Positions 40,095 to 50,148 of a stretch of 64,000 bases of DNA are shown here, piece by piece. The notes beneath the pieces are model-generated. The model saw only the letters and a list, made by a program, of their open reading frames with translations. It searched no databases and was not told the DNA's origin. The position numbers and the translations under genes were made by a program. The DNA lies in NCBI GenBank assembly GCA_951640165.1, contig OX621234.1, positions 2,919,001-2,983,000 on the forward strand, in the 5' to 3' direction. This DNA is from Pseudoips prasinana. Its lineage: Eukaryota > Arthropoda > Insecta > Lepidoptera > Nolidae. Position 1 is the first letter of the stretch. Each line of letters starts with the position of its first letter.

Positions 40095-40600
40095 TTTACT
40101 TTTAATGGGATCCCTTTAAATCGGGTTACAAAAATTAACCTGGGCAGGATTACTGAGGACCTCTCAGATGACCTAGATATAGAGCGAGAACGAAGGGCCT
40201 TGGCAGTGAGGTGTTACATGCTGACTCATAGGTTTGCACGGTGTACAAGAGAAGTGAAAATAGCACTTTTTACAACTTACTGCCAAACTCTGTACACCTG
40301 CAGCTTATGGGTCAGTTATCGTCGCAGGTCACTCGAAACACTACATGTACAGTACAATAATGGTTTAAGGATGCTGATGGGGCTGTCCCGCTGGTGCAGC
40401 GCATCAGGTATGTTTGCAGAACCAAGGACAGATTGCTTCAAAGCTATTTTAGGGAAAAGAAGTGCCTCGCTGATGCGTCGTGTGCGAGACAGTACCAGCA
40501 GCCTCCTAAATACCATATTGCACAAAATTGATTGTCCAATAGTGAGCCACTGGAACAGTGTTCACATGGGTTCCAGGGCTCCAATTTTTTATGTAAGGTA
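40095..40600 (+). pseudogene. Non-LTR ORF2 C-terminal region
   Basis: The frame runs FTFNGIPLNRVTKINLGRIT, DDLDIERERRALAVRCYMLT, REVKIALFTTYCQTLYTCSL, LSRWCSASGMFAEPRTDCF, and ends near PIVSHWNSV. This is the region after the RT that follows the 39429-39590 segment. A KYLG-like stretch before GRITEDLSDD looks damaged. About 150 codons stay open, so decay here is slow or the copy is fairly young. Confidence 0.87.
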
Positions 40601-40741
40601 GATTTATCAGTGTAGTACGAACATAGTTATAAGCCACTACTAACAAATTACTATGGATCTGAAATAAATATATTATTATTGTATATTAATCCTTAGAGAT
40701 AGTTAGAGGCTTTAAGCATGACTTGCGGGGACGTGAATTAA

Positions 40742-40963
40742 AAAATTAAAAATATTTAAGAGTAGGGAGCCCTTAAATATTTATTTTATTTTGTTATTTA
40801 GTATTTGTTGTTATAACGGCAATAGAAATACATCATCTGTGGAAATTTCAACTGTCTAACTATCACGGCTCATGAGATACAGCCTGGAGACAGGCAGACA
40901 GACATACAGCGAAGTCTTAGTAATAGGGGCTCGTTTTACCCTTTGCGTACGGAACCCTAAAAA
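40742..40963 (+). repeat. R-P repeat
   Basis: GGGAGCCCTTAAATATTTAT, TTTGTTGTTATAACGGCAAT, GCGAAGTCTTAGTAATAGG and TACGGAACCCTAAAAA. Opposite orientation to the copy at 41886. Confidence 0.78.
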
Positions 40964-40988
40964 AACATTACATACTAGTGTATGTATC

Positions 40989-41102
40989 TTTAGACACTCA
41001 GTTTGTCGTCTTTTCTTAGTTTGTCAATGTGTCAAAAGCGTGGTAGTCCATGCTTTTGACAAACTGACAAACTAAGAAGAGACGACAAACTGAGTGTCTA
41101 AA
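40989..41102. repeat. Long fold-back, 51-bp arms
   Basis: Arms 40989-41039 and 41052-41102 (start TTTAGACACTCAGTTTGTCG) are reverse complements with a few mismatches. The 12-nt loop is GTGGTAGTCCAT. It could be a tiny MITE or an inverted duplication. It would form a stable hairpin RNA if transcribed. Confidence 0.93.
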
Positions 41103-41404
41103 CTGACAACAGATTAATATTATTTGTCCATAATGTCTTTATTCTGTGGCAATACAACTTGAATGGTCGAATTTCGAACAAGTGCGATTTCTAGAACATT
41201 GAAGTTGTGTCCTCTTCAAAGTTGAAGAAATTTGTTGCAATGCAATTTCCTTATTGAGATTCAGATTTGTAAGGGACTTTACAACTTTGTATACAGTTAT
41301 GACTTTCAATTGCTTTTATCGACTTTAAAAGGAGGACGTAAGCAATGCGACTGCATGTAAAGATTTGTCGTTGGAGATGATGATATTATTTCGAAATAAT
41401 AATA
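41103..41404. other. No recognisable feature
   Basis: Unique-looking sequence without a domain or shared repeat. Confidence 0.45.
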
Positions 41405-41660
41405 ATAATATCCTGGGACATTATTAACACACGGTCATATGATCCCAAACTAAGCAGAGCTTGTACAGAGCTTGTACTTTGGATACCAGATAACTGATAT
41501 AGGTACCCCATACATAAACTATTTTTTCTTTTGTAAATACATACTTATATAGATAATTAGTACTTAACTGCACACAAATACCCGTCCTGGGTGGGAATCG
41601 AACCCACGACCTGCAGTGAGAAAGGCCAGCATCTAACAACCAAGCCAATGGGCCCGTCAA
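41405..41660 (-). mobile_element. SINE2 copy
   Basis: Near full-length, head with GGGTTCGATTCCCACCCAGG and tail GTCCCAGGATATTATT. GAGCTTGTACA is locally duplicated near 41458. Confidence 0.92.
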
Positions 41661-41885
41661 AAATAATAATAATGGTATTAGAATTAAGCTGTGATAGCTT
41701 TTGGACTATATTTTCTTCTTGTAGGTTATATTTACGACGAATATAGCTACCCCCAAATGCGACGAAATTGCAAAAATCTTGGGACGAAATTAGCTCATAA
41801 TTCGCAAAGATATCAATGACACCCAACAGTGGGTAAATATAGGATGAATAGATAATAATAATAATATCTCGGGACAATGTCACAC

Positions 41886-42300
41886 TATGTACTGTATTAC
41901 TAAGACTTCGCTGTATGTCTGTCTGCCTGTCTCCAGGCTGTATCTCATGAACCGTGATAGTTAGACAGTTAAAATTTCCACAGATGATGTATTTCTATTG
42001 CCGTTATAACAACAAATACTAAATAACAAAATAAAATAAATATTTAAGGGTTGGGAGCCCTTAAATATTTATTTTATTTTTTATTACAACAAACGTGACT
42101 CAGTCGCCCCGTGACCACGGCTGGTGCAATCCATGCCGAAACGTCGGGTAACCAAGGTAACGATTTGCCTATATCTTTATCGCGATTGAGACCCGTGTCC
42201 ACAGTATATAAAAACGTGACTTCTTTGCTCGTTTTTATAGATAATTGTACGGAACCATTCATGTGCGGATCCGACTCGCACTTGGCCAGTTTTTATTATT
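41886..42300 (-). repeat. R-P repeat with an internal insert
   Basis: Matches R-P at both ends (ACTAAGACTTCGCTGTATGT; GACTCGCACTTGGCCAGTTT). An unrelated stretch occupies about 42085-42212 (GACCACGGCTGGTGCAATCC, GCCGAAACGTCGGGTAA). It is bordered by CGTGACT on both sides, possibly its target duplication. Confidence 0.78.
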
Positions 42301-42445
42301 AAAATAATTTACTTCCAATGTCTATTAACTGTTCCAAATTTCATACTCATCCGTCCGCTCAATTTTCGTAAAAATGGGTAGGAACAAAGATTTGTACTTC
42401 ACATATTTAAACTGAATCTCAATTAGGAAATTGTCAGGCAATAAC
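42301..42445 (+). repeat. Segment duplicated at 32956-33124
   Basis: AATTTACTTCCAATGTCTAT through AATTAGGAAATTGTCAGGCA. It directly follows R-P, whereas at 32.7 kb an R-E element lies between. Confidence 0.8.
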
Positions 42446-43049
42446 TTCAAGTCAGTTTACAGAATAGTCACACAAACTATTACTTTTAACTTGTATATCT
42501 ACTTGTATGTCAGCTGAAGCATTTTGTACTAACTGGTTTCCTGTATTGAACAATGATCGACCAATTTATATTATAAAATTTCATTAAAGAATACACATTT
42601 ATATTAATAAACTTCAGAATAATGTTTTGTTTTTTTTTATAATACACGGAATAATTAAAAAGTATTAAAAAGTATCTATGGTGTAAGATGCCACTAGGTA
42701 CGGCTTGTTTGAATCCAAACTATTATAAATGTGAGTTCGTTTGTAATGCTTTGCTCTTTAACTATTCAACCGAGGACACAGAGAAGGGATAGGGTACCTT
42801 TCATCTCGGAAGCAAGTACTGGACCCGAGGTACCTACGTAATAACTTTTAAGTGGCCGAATAAATTGGGCAGGTGAGCCGCGGTTGGGAGCGGGCCTATT
42901 TGATGAAGTCATCTGTTCTTTTACACTGACTTATGAGCCTCCAACCAGGTAGGATTGCGCAGAATTCACTCTACGGATTTATTTATTTTATTTAACAAAA
43001 AACCTCATTGCACATAATTCACTCGACGGATTTATTTACTTAAAAATAC
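42446..43049. other. No recognisable feature
   Basis: AT-rich. The phrase GAGTGGATTTATTTA-like near 42970 and 43025 is repeated once. Nothing else. Confidence 0.45.
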
Positions 43050-43325
43050 TCACGCCTGTTTCCCAGAGGGAAATATATGTAAAAAAATATCTATGTATGT
43101 ATGTAACAATAAAAACACGATACGCATTTATTAAATCACACTAATAATAAAGGCGAAAGTTTGTGAGTGTGTGACTGTGTGAGTGTGTATGTTTGTTACT
43201 TCTTCACGCCTAAACGGCTGGAGTGATTTTAATAAAATTTGGTATGGAGTTAGCTGACACCCTGGATTAACACATAGGCTCTAATTTAAAAAGTTTGACG
43301 CGGGTAAAACCGCGGGGCACAGCTA
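43050..43325 (+). mobile_element. LINE-Y scrap and Helitron-A copy
   Basis: 43050-43073 is the reverse of the LINE-Y end (CTCACGCCTGTTTCCCAGAG). 43139-43325 is a Helitron-A copy from CACTAATAATAAAGGCGAAA to AACCGCGGGGCACAGCTAGT. The hairpin and CTAG end are intact. Confidence 0.85.
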
Positions 43326-43484
43326 GTAAATTATAAATCACAAAAAAGGCGTTGTCCGCATTGTTGCGATAACGAGAAAATAGCGCCTAATTGTCAGTTA
43401 CATATTTATGCATCGCTCTAGTGCAGTAGTCGACGATATTTATGAATAGACAAAAGAGTATTTTTACATTTAATGGTTTCTTCT

Positions 43485-43690
43485 CTATATTATTATCATC
43501 ATCATCATCCCAGCCGAAAGACGTCCACTGCTGGACAAAGGCCTTCCGCACAAGATCATCGGTCCATCTTGTAGGGGGCCTGCTCACGCTGCGTCTTCCG
43601 GTTCGTGGTCGCCACTCGAGAACCTTTCTGCCCCAGCGGCCGTCGGCTCTACGAGCTATGTGCCCTACCCACTACCACATTCAATATGAA
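43485..43690 (-). pseudogene. RTE-like LINE C-terminal fragment
   Basis: The minus-strand frames contain SRPPTRWTDDLVR and AFVQQWTSFGW. The tail GATGATGATGATAATAAT follows. Upstream is a RTDGRWGRKVLEW-like stretch. 5'-truncated, with a deletion between TDDLVR and FVQQW. Confidence 0.85.
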
Positions 43691-43767
43691 GTAGTTATGT
43701 GAAGTAGTTAGAGTTATAATGTTACCCGGCGTTCTAATTGTGTGGAATAACAACATTTTTTTTTAAT

Positions 43768-44015
43768 AATAATATCTAGAGTCAATGTCACACAGATCAT
43801 CGTAGCCCCAAACTAAGCAAAGTTTGTACTATGGGTACCAGGCGACGATATACATGCTTATATAGATAGATAAATACTTATAAACATAGAAAACATCCAT
43901 GACTCAGAAACAAATATTCGTGCTCATCACACAAATATTTGCACTTACCGGAATACGAACCCAGGACCACCAGCTTCGTAGGCAGGAGCACTACCAACTA
44001 GCCTACGGTGATCGG
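43768..44015 (-). mobile_element. SINE1 copy
   Basis: Full-length minus-strand copy; B-box mutated (GGGTTCGTATTCC). Tail at 43768. Confidence 0.92.
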
Positions 44016-44215
44016 TATAAATCGATTCAGCAAACAATTCCGAACCAACTATTTTCAGGATGTGCGTTAATTAAGTTACATATTCAATAACTCGGCGTGG
44101 TACGGCGCAGTGTTGGTGGGGAAATATGCTTAATTGTGCTTACCCGAACGGGCAGACACGGGCACACAAGGCAGACAACTGTGCCACTCGCATGCGAATA
44201 CAATTTAAGAATACC

Positions 44216-44788
44216 GAATATTTTTTTGATAGGCATGAGATATGCCTACGCATGCCACCCGCAAAAAGTGTCTGCGGGTGGGTATGTCGGACTCGCACCG
44301 TCCCCTTTTGCGCCATGTCCCAGATGGTCGGGACACGTACCCTGGGAGGGCTATGGATTGCCCTCCCGTATTGCCGACTCCTGCCAGTCCGGCACAGCGA
44401 CTGCGCCACAAACAGATCGCTGTCTTCCCGGAGCTGCTTTCACGTGGTGGCAGTAGAGGACACTTCTCATACTGCCACCGCAGCCCCGAGGAGAGTTGGG
44501 CTACCGGCTGCCGCCGCCACCCCGACGCCTCCTCCGTCTGCGAGCGGGATCGGCTCGCTCCCGATCCCGCGCGGCGGCCTCTTTCTGGAGCATGACTGTC
44601 TCACAGAAGGAAAACACGGCGTCCCATTTGGTGGAGTCGCCAGCCAGCATCGAATACACGACTGCTGGCGGCGAAAGACCCCGTCCGATCTCAGCGACCA
44701 GGACTCGTCTCTCGGCCTCCCAGGCCGGGCACTTCTCCAGCGTATGCTGGGCAGAGTCAAGGTCGCTTTCGCAATGGTGACAGTGTGA
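44216..44788 (-). mobile_element. R1-clade LINE, 5'-truncated insertion
   Basis: 573-bp GC-rich insertion in AT-rich DNA. A perfect 15-bp direct repeat, CAATTTAAGAATACC, lies at 44201-44215 and 44789-44803. The minus-strand 3' end has a short A-run. It carries the end of an R1-type ORF2 plus 3' UTR. R1 elements normally insert in 28S rDNA; I see no rDNA around this copy. Confidence 0.9.
44501..44788 (-). pseudogene. R1-clade ORF2 C-terminus
   Basis: The frame reads SHCHHCESDLDSAQHTLEKC, AWEAERRVLVAEIGRGLSPP and FSFCETVMLQKEAAARDRE. It ends in an arginine- and glycine-rich tail and a stop. The C-x2-C...H...C cluster is the zinc-knuckle-like motif at the C-terminus of R1-clade polyproteins, and FCExVMLQKE is characteristic. 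It is intact to the normal end but lacks everything upstream. Frames on the plus strand here are shadows. Confidence 0.9.
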
Positions 44789-45074
44789 CAATTTAAGAAT
44801 ACCTACAACACACAAGCACTATTCCACGCGGACAAAGTACAGCTAGTAATGCTAGAAAACCAAAACGTAATATTTCGTTTGTTCCAGTGCTTCAATCGCT
44901 TAAAGCAATAAAAGCAAAAATTTGGTAAAAGCGCACCAGTTATTTGCTTGACGTCCTTTGAGTCTGTCCAATTAGTAACTGGATACGAATACACGATAAA
45001 GAGAACAAATTGTCCCTTGTTACACGAATAACTGCTGAAAGGATTACTTGCATGTCTTTTTACACGAAGACGGA

Positions 45075-45577
45075 TTAGTCTATGCTTTTTAGGGTTCCTA
45101 CGGAACCATATGGCAAAAAACGGAACCCTTATAGATTCTTCATGTCTGTCTGACTGTCCGTATGTCACAGCAATTTTTTTCCGAAACTATAAGAGCTGTA
45201 CTGTTGAAAGTTGGTAAGTAGATGTATTCTGTGAACCGCATTAACATATTCACACAAAAATAGAAAAATACATAGGTCTGAAACTCGAAATTTTTTTTTC
45301 GTGATACCCATACATGTGGGGTATTTATGGATAGGTCTTCAAAAATGATATTGAGGTTTCTAATATCATTTTTTCTAAACTGAATAGTTTGCGCAAGAGA
45401 CACTTCCAAAGTGGTAAAATGAGTGTCCCCCCCGGTAACTTCTAAAATAAGAGAATGATAAAACTAAAAAAATATATGATGACCAATTTTCGTTGTTAGT
45501 ATGCATGGTCATGTATTATGCAAACTAACAACGAAAATTGGTTTGAACGAGATCTAGTAAGTAGTTTATTTTTAATA
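45075..45577 (+). repeat. R-Q repeat, left part
   Basis: TTTAGGGTTCCTACGGAACC, GTCCGTATGTCACAGCAATT, GGTCTTCAAAAATGATATTG and GGTTTGAACGAGATCTAG. It stops at TTTTTAATA where the mariner begins and resumes at 46867. Confidence 0.82.
45483..45541. repeat. Fold-back in R-Q
   Basis: Perfect 17-bp arms CCAATTTTCGTTGTTAG and its reverse complement around a 25-nt loop that itself contains two TATGCA copies. R-Q at 25720 has only the right-hand CGAAAATTGG. Confidence 0.92.
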
Positions 45578-46866
45578 CTACTCTGTCAAGAAAGTACCGG
45601 GAAAAGATCAATAATATACAAAATGTTTGTTATTCATCCAAATTTATTTTATCACCTTCAAAGTATGCTCCTTCAGAAACGATACACATGCCAACGAATA
45701 CTCCATTCATCAAAACATTTTTTAAACGCTGCTTTCGGAATTGAGTTCAGTTCTCGCTGCGAATTCTCCTTTATGTCTTCTACCGATTGAAAACGGGTAC
45801 CACGAAGTGGTAATTTGAGTTTAGGAAAAAGAAAGAAGTCAGCTGGAGCCATATCTGGTGAATATGGTGGTTGCTGGATGGTATTTGTTGAGTGTTTGGT
45901 CAAAAATTCGTTCACAATGATGGCGTTGTGCGAAGGCGCATTATCGTGGTGCAAAATCCAAGAATTTTCTTTCCACAAATCTGGCCTTTTTCATCGAATT
46001 TGCTCTCTTAAACGCCGCATAACGCTCAAATAATATTCTTTATTTACCGTTCGACCTTCCGGTAAGAATTCAGAGTGCACAACACCGCGATAGTCAAAGA
46101 AAACAGTCAACATGACTTTGACTGATCGACTTTGGCGTGGTTTTTTCGGTTTCGGTTCAGTTTGAAGGCGCCACTCCAAGCTTGTTGACTAGTTTGCATG
46201 TCAAACTCGTAAACCCACGTCTCGTCACCAGTAGCAATGCGTTTCATGAATGTTGGGTCGGAAGTGACTCGTTCTATCATGTCCTCAGCGACTTTCATGC
46301 GATTGAGTTTTTGAAGAAAATTCAGATCTTTTGGGACTAGCCGAGCGGCTACATGTTTCATACCCAAATGATTAGTTAAAATGGTACGAATCGACTCGTG
46401 AGATACAGAAAGTTCGGCGGCTATCTCTCTCAGAGTTGAATGAGGATTTTCAGTCACTATTTCCTTCAGTTTTGCGATGTTAACTTCAGTTGCAGACGTT
46501 GATGGCCTACCAGAGCGAGGCAAATCTTTCATCACATCTCAACCGCTTTTGAACGCTTTGAACCACTCATAAGCACGAGTTTTTGATAAAGTCGACTCAC
46601 CGTAAGCCTTCTGTAACATTTTCAGTGACTCCGAACACGAAATTCCATTAGCGATGCAAAATTTAAGACAAACTCTTTGTTCGATATTTTTGTCCATTAT
46701 GAAATGCGAAATAATACTCACTATATAATGATATTACTAAAACCAGCACTGTATTTAATATAAATAACAGATGCAACTCAAACTCCGCGCAAAAATGAAA
46801 AACAGTTGTGGCCATCTAACAACAATAAAAAAACCAAAAATTTGAATTTGGAACCATAAACAAATG
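45578..46866 (-). mobile_element. mariner-like transposon, inactivated
   Basis: 1289 bp, bounded by TA at 45576-45577 and 46867-46868. Boundaries come from comparing R-Q here with the unfilled copy at 25770, not from the terminal repeats. Ends CTACTCTGTCAAGAAAGTAC and CATAAACAAATG show little mutual similarity, so the inverted repeats are eroded. Confidence 0.87.
45630..46697 (-). pseudogene. mariner-like DD34D transposase, broken
   Basis: Starts at the ATG for MDKNIEQRVCLKFC. In order it has an N-terminal helix-turn-helix region (ESLKMLQKAYGESTLSKTRA, EWFKAFKSG), DLPRSGRPS, the second helix-turn-helix, TGDETWVYEFD (first D), HHDNAPSH (second D) and SPDMAPADFF (third D, 34 residues on). It ends GAYFEGDKINLDE. 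Lesions: TGA at 46539-46541 and TGA at 45991-45993, both likely former CGA codons; a frameshift near 46175; another near 45690. The catalytic triad survives but the protein cannot be made. Subfamily not assigned. Confidence 0.93.
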
Positions 46867-46978
46867 TACGTCATAAATCGTAAACCGCAATTTACCTTTC
46901 ATTTAATTAATTGAAATACTTGCTGCTATGGAACCCTTCATACAAGTCCGACTCGCACTTGGCCGGTTTTTTTATTAT
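46867..46978 (+). repeat. R-Q repeat, right part
   Basis: TACGTCATAAATCGTAAACC, AATACTTGCTGCTATGGAAC, GACTCGCACTTGGCCGG and a T-run. Continuation of 45075-45577 beyond the mariner. Confidence 0.85.
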
Positions 46979-47095
46979 ATAATAGTCTCGGTAGTCATTA
47001 GGTAACAGATGTTAAGGCTACGCATTCATCAAATACATAATCGGAATTAACTAATGAAACAATCAACGCAATGAGAGGCAGTCAAGAGCTAATCA

Positions 47096-47512
47096 CACTA
47101 ATATTATAAAGGCGAAAGTATGTGAGTGTGTGAGAATGTATGTTTGTTACTTCTTGTAACTTGTCAACTGTGCCCCGTGGGGCACAGTTAGTCAATATAT
47201 TATATTATTATCATCACTACATTATCATCATCATTACATCGAATAGAAGTCCACGGCTGGGTATGCCTCCCCAAGAATCATCTTGAAGGGATATGCCGTC
47301 TTGAAGGGATGGACGCAACACGTCTGACTGACAGTCGCCTAGCCGCTTCGAACTTCATGAACTCCTGGCCAAATTTCGGCCATGGCGGCCAATCTTAATG
47401 GAGACTAGCAATCTGCGATATATTATAGTGTACAAATGTGTGAGTAACACAAGGGCACTTTTCTTTTTTCACTCCAACTTTATCACAACCGCGTAAGGTT
47501 CACTTTCAATTT
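47096..47512. repeat. Cluster of repeat scraps
   Basis: 47096-47195 is a Helitron-A with a large internal deletion (ends GTGGGGCACAGTTAGT). 47205-47345 is an RTE-like (CAT)n tail on the minus strand. 47372-47462 is a SINE3 3' part on the minus strand (GGCCATGGCGGCCAATCTTA). 47484-47512 is a MITE-A centre (CAACTTTATCACAACCGCG). Confidence 0.7.
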
Positions 47513-47514
47513 TA

Positions 47515-47660
47515 ACTGCACGTGTGGTGCAGCGGCTAAGGCAGTCGCCACGCCGCTTTGTGGCGCGGGTACGAATCCAGCGCCGGACAACTATTTGTAT
47601 GACCCATAAATCGTTGTTCTGAGTTTGGATGTAATTTTTGTCTGTTCATTATATGTTTGT
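47515..47660 (+). mobile_element. SINE4 copy
   Basis: GCACGTGTGGTGCAGCGGCT resembles a tRNA 5' half and A box. CGGGTACGAATCCAGCGCC resembles a B box. The body is TATGACCCATAAATCGTTGT, as at 5896-6012. Confidence 0.75.
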
Positions 47661-47739
47661 AAAGTACCGTAAGTCACAGGGATTAGATTTCCTAGTGCGG
47701 AAGTTATGTTTAAAAAAAATTTAATAATTAAAAAATCTA

Positions 47740-48082
47740 GCCAAGTGCGAGTCGGACTCTCGCACGAAGGGTGCCGTACCATTATCTATAAAAACGAGCA
47801 AATAATTCGCGTTTGTTTTATGGGAGCCCCCTTTAATATATTTTTTTTGTTCGTTTTTTAGTATTTGTTGTTATAGCCGCAACAGATATACATCAACTGT
47901 GAAAATTTCAACTGTCTAACTATCGTGGTTCATGAGATACAGTATGGTGACAGACGGACAGACAGACAGACCGACAGACATACAGCGAAGTCTTAGTAAT
48001 AGAGTCCCGTTTTACCCTCTGGGTACGGAACCCTAAAAACAATGAAGCCCTTGCCCAGTCGTTTTTCGACTGATATGATGAT
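47740..48082 (+). repeat. R-P repeat followed by an RTE tail scrap
   Basis: R-P runs from GCCAAGTGCGAGTCGGACTC to GTACGGAACCCTAAAAA (48037). 48041-48082 reads AAGCCCTTGCCCAGTCGTTT then CGACTGATATGATGATA, an RTE-like LINE tail. Confidence 0.78.
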
Positions 48083-48249
48083 ATTTGAATGCACAAAAAG
48101 TCATAAGCAGAAGTTAATATATAATATATTATCTACTCATATATACTTTATGTATGTGTATTTAGTTAATACGTATTCATTACGCAATTTTGTAGGTTAT
48201 CTAATTTCTTTTCTATTCTGTACACTATCTTATACCCCTTTTAATATCC

Positions 48250-48400
48250 ATATAAATTTTGGTTCATCCAACTGAATGGTTGCCTGGAAGAGATCGCTTT
48301 TAGCGATAAGGCCGCCTATTGCATGAACATTACTGTTATTTATTTTAATGAACTGTATTCTATATGACGCAATAAAGTGTACTTATTATTATTATTAATG
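48250..48400 (+). repeat. Non-LTR 3' end
   Basis: GGTTGCCTGGAAGAGATCGC, TTTTAGCGATAAGGCCGCC and GACGCAATAAAGTG followed by (ATT)n. I recognise this as a common lepidopteran LINE 3' UTR, but cannot name the clade. Confidence 0.75.
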
Positions 48401-49225
48401 AAATTATGTGTTTCCAATTTAATAACTAACGAAAATAGAAACACAAAATTACGTTAGTTTCTAAACACAGTCCAGTGGAACGCCCTGTAAATTGATATTA
48501 CCAACAAAACACCAATTTGAGCGAGACACTGTAGCTCAAAAGATTGAAATAAATTTATTCCAAATTATTTTCTTCCAAATCACCGCCTCAATGTTTCTGT
48601 AGAATAATTACATAAAGCTACGGTCGTAATTAATTTTGCTTTTGAAACTCAATAAGAAACTTAATCTGCCATTTCCTACTGTTTATTAGAAGGTAATTTG
48701 TGAGGTGTATTACGCTCGTAAATTATTGGATGAAATTTTCATTTAAGGAATGTGTTGTGACATTGCTAATATACAACATTAAGTTTATGTTTTATATAAG
48801 CAATATCGCACAAATTAAATTTCTTGTACTGGTTACAAACATATACAACATGCAACTTAATTAACGCACACCCTGAAAATAGTTTCTTCAGAATTGTTTA
48901 CTGAATCGATTTATATAATTTTTTATTCCAATATAATTAAAACTACGGAAATTATTATCATATTGACCCTGTTCTGTCAAAACAAATTGAAATGGACGCT
49001 AAGTCAATGTAATAAGACTTTGTAATCGCAGTTTTATTTCTACTCATACAAATTCCATCATTCAATACAAGATAAAGAAAAAAAAAATTTATTCCTTAAA
49101 AAAAGAATTTAGTAAATAACAATGCATATACATGTTAAATTAAAAATTCAGTGTATGTATTATGATAACAACATAATATTCTAATTGAGGTGTTTGACGG
49201 TGTGCGTTAATTACGTTACATGTTG
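48401..49225. other. No recognisable feature
   Basis: About 800 bp of AT-rich sequence with short A-runs and no domain or shared repeat. Confidence 0.5.
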
Positions 49226-49650
49226 TATATACTCACGCCTGATTCACAGAGGGGTAGGCAGAGACAACGGATTTCCATTTGTCGCGATTGCCTCGTTGGT
49301 CTAGCGGTAGCATGTTCAACCACAGATAATGAGGTCCTGGGTTCAAATCCCGGGTCGGACAAAATTGATTTTGGGATTTTTCCGTAAAAAGAAATTTCTC
49401 AGTATCAGCCCGAAGTCTGGAAGTTGGCGGTATAACACTCCCGTGCCTCGGAGAGCACGTAAAGCCGTCGGTCCTGTACCTGAACTCTTTCCGGTCGTGT
49501 CGCTAGGCGTCTCATCGGATCATGAGAGTGATGGAATAGAAAGTGCCCCTGTGTTTGCGCACACACTTGTGCACTATAATATGTCCTGCGCAATTGGCTA
49601 GTCTCCATTAAGACTGGCCGCCGTGGCTGAAATTCGGTCGGGAGGATATC
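49226..49650 (+). mobile_element. LINE-Y scrap joined to a SINE3 copy
   Basis: 49226-49289 is the reverse of the LINE-Y end (ACTCACGCCTGATTCACAGA, GACAACGGATTTCCATTTGT). 49290-49650 is a complete SINE3. It has the head GCCTCGTTGGTCTAGCGGTA, B box GGGTTCAAATCCC and body GAGAGCACGTAAAGCCGTCG. Confidence 0.88.
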
Positions 49651-49803
49651 ACATGTTCTCACATGAAATACGGTACATAAAATTTTAATTCTATTGAAAC
49701 ATATTTCTAGATCTAGCAGTGTGGTTTCCGGACCAAAAAGAATAAAAGGTCTACTTCATACCATCCCGTGGGTACAGTAAAAGGCGACTATTGAATACAC
49801 CAG

Positions 49804-50013
49804 GGGCCCAACCGGCTAAGTCACCGAACATAGATTTCTTAAATGGCGTTCTAATAAATAAATGTTAAAAATGACTTAATCAATCTTTAAATCGGCTTCG
49901 ACCATTTATGTCGTCACTTGTGCCACTTAAGTTAAGATTAAGTCACTTTTAACCTTTATTTATTTGAACACGATTTAAGAAATCGATGTTCGGCGACTTA
50001 GCCGGTAGAGCCT
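49804..50013. mobile_element. MITE-C, 210 bp, CAG duplication
   Basis: About 75-bp inverted repeats (CCGGCTAAGTCACCGAACAT and its counterpart ATGTTCGGCGACTTAGCCGG) flank a short centre. CAG stands at 49801-49803 and 50014-50016. The uninterrupted R-W copy at 55206-55520 has a single CAG at this place. Confidence 0.88.
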
Positions 50014-50082
50014 CAGGCAGTAGGGCAGCAGCGCCACCTGTGTACTAGCTACCACCTCACTGCGGTCACCAACTCGCCTGGC

Positions 50083-50148
50083 CAGCGCGGCGACTAAGGG
50101 TCAGCGCGGCGACTAAGGGCCAGCGCGGCGACTAAGGGCCAGCGCAGA
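50083..50148 (+). repeat. 19-bp tandem repeat in R-W
   Basis: Three full units CAGCGCGGCGACTAAGGG(T/C) and a partial fourth. The unit corresponds to the single GGCGCGGTGACTACGGC of the R-W copy at 55206-55520 (minus strand). Confidence 0.92.

Noticed and set aside
42085..42212. Possible gene fragment around GACCACGGCTGGTGC
   Set aside because: The phrase is a repeat insert inside R-P bordered by CGTGACT. No frame with a domain.
44097..44788. Several long plus-strand frames, up to 220 codons
   Set aside because: They are antisense or phase shadows of the GC-rich R1-clade fragment, whose minus-strand frame has the family motifs.
45518..46033. Plus-strand frames over the mariner
   Set aside because: Antisense of the broken transposase.
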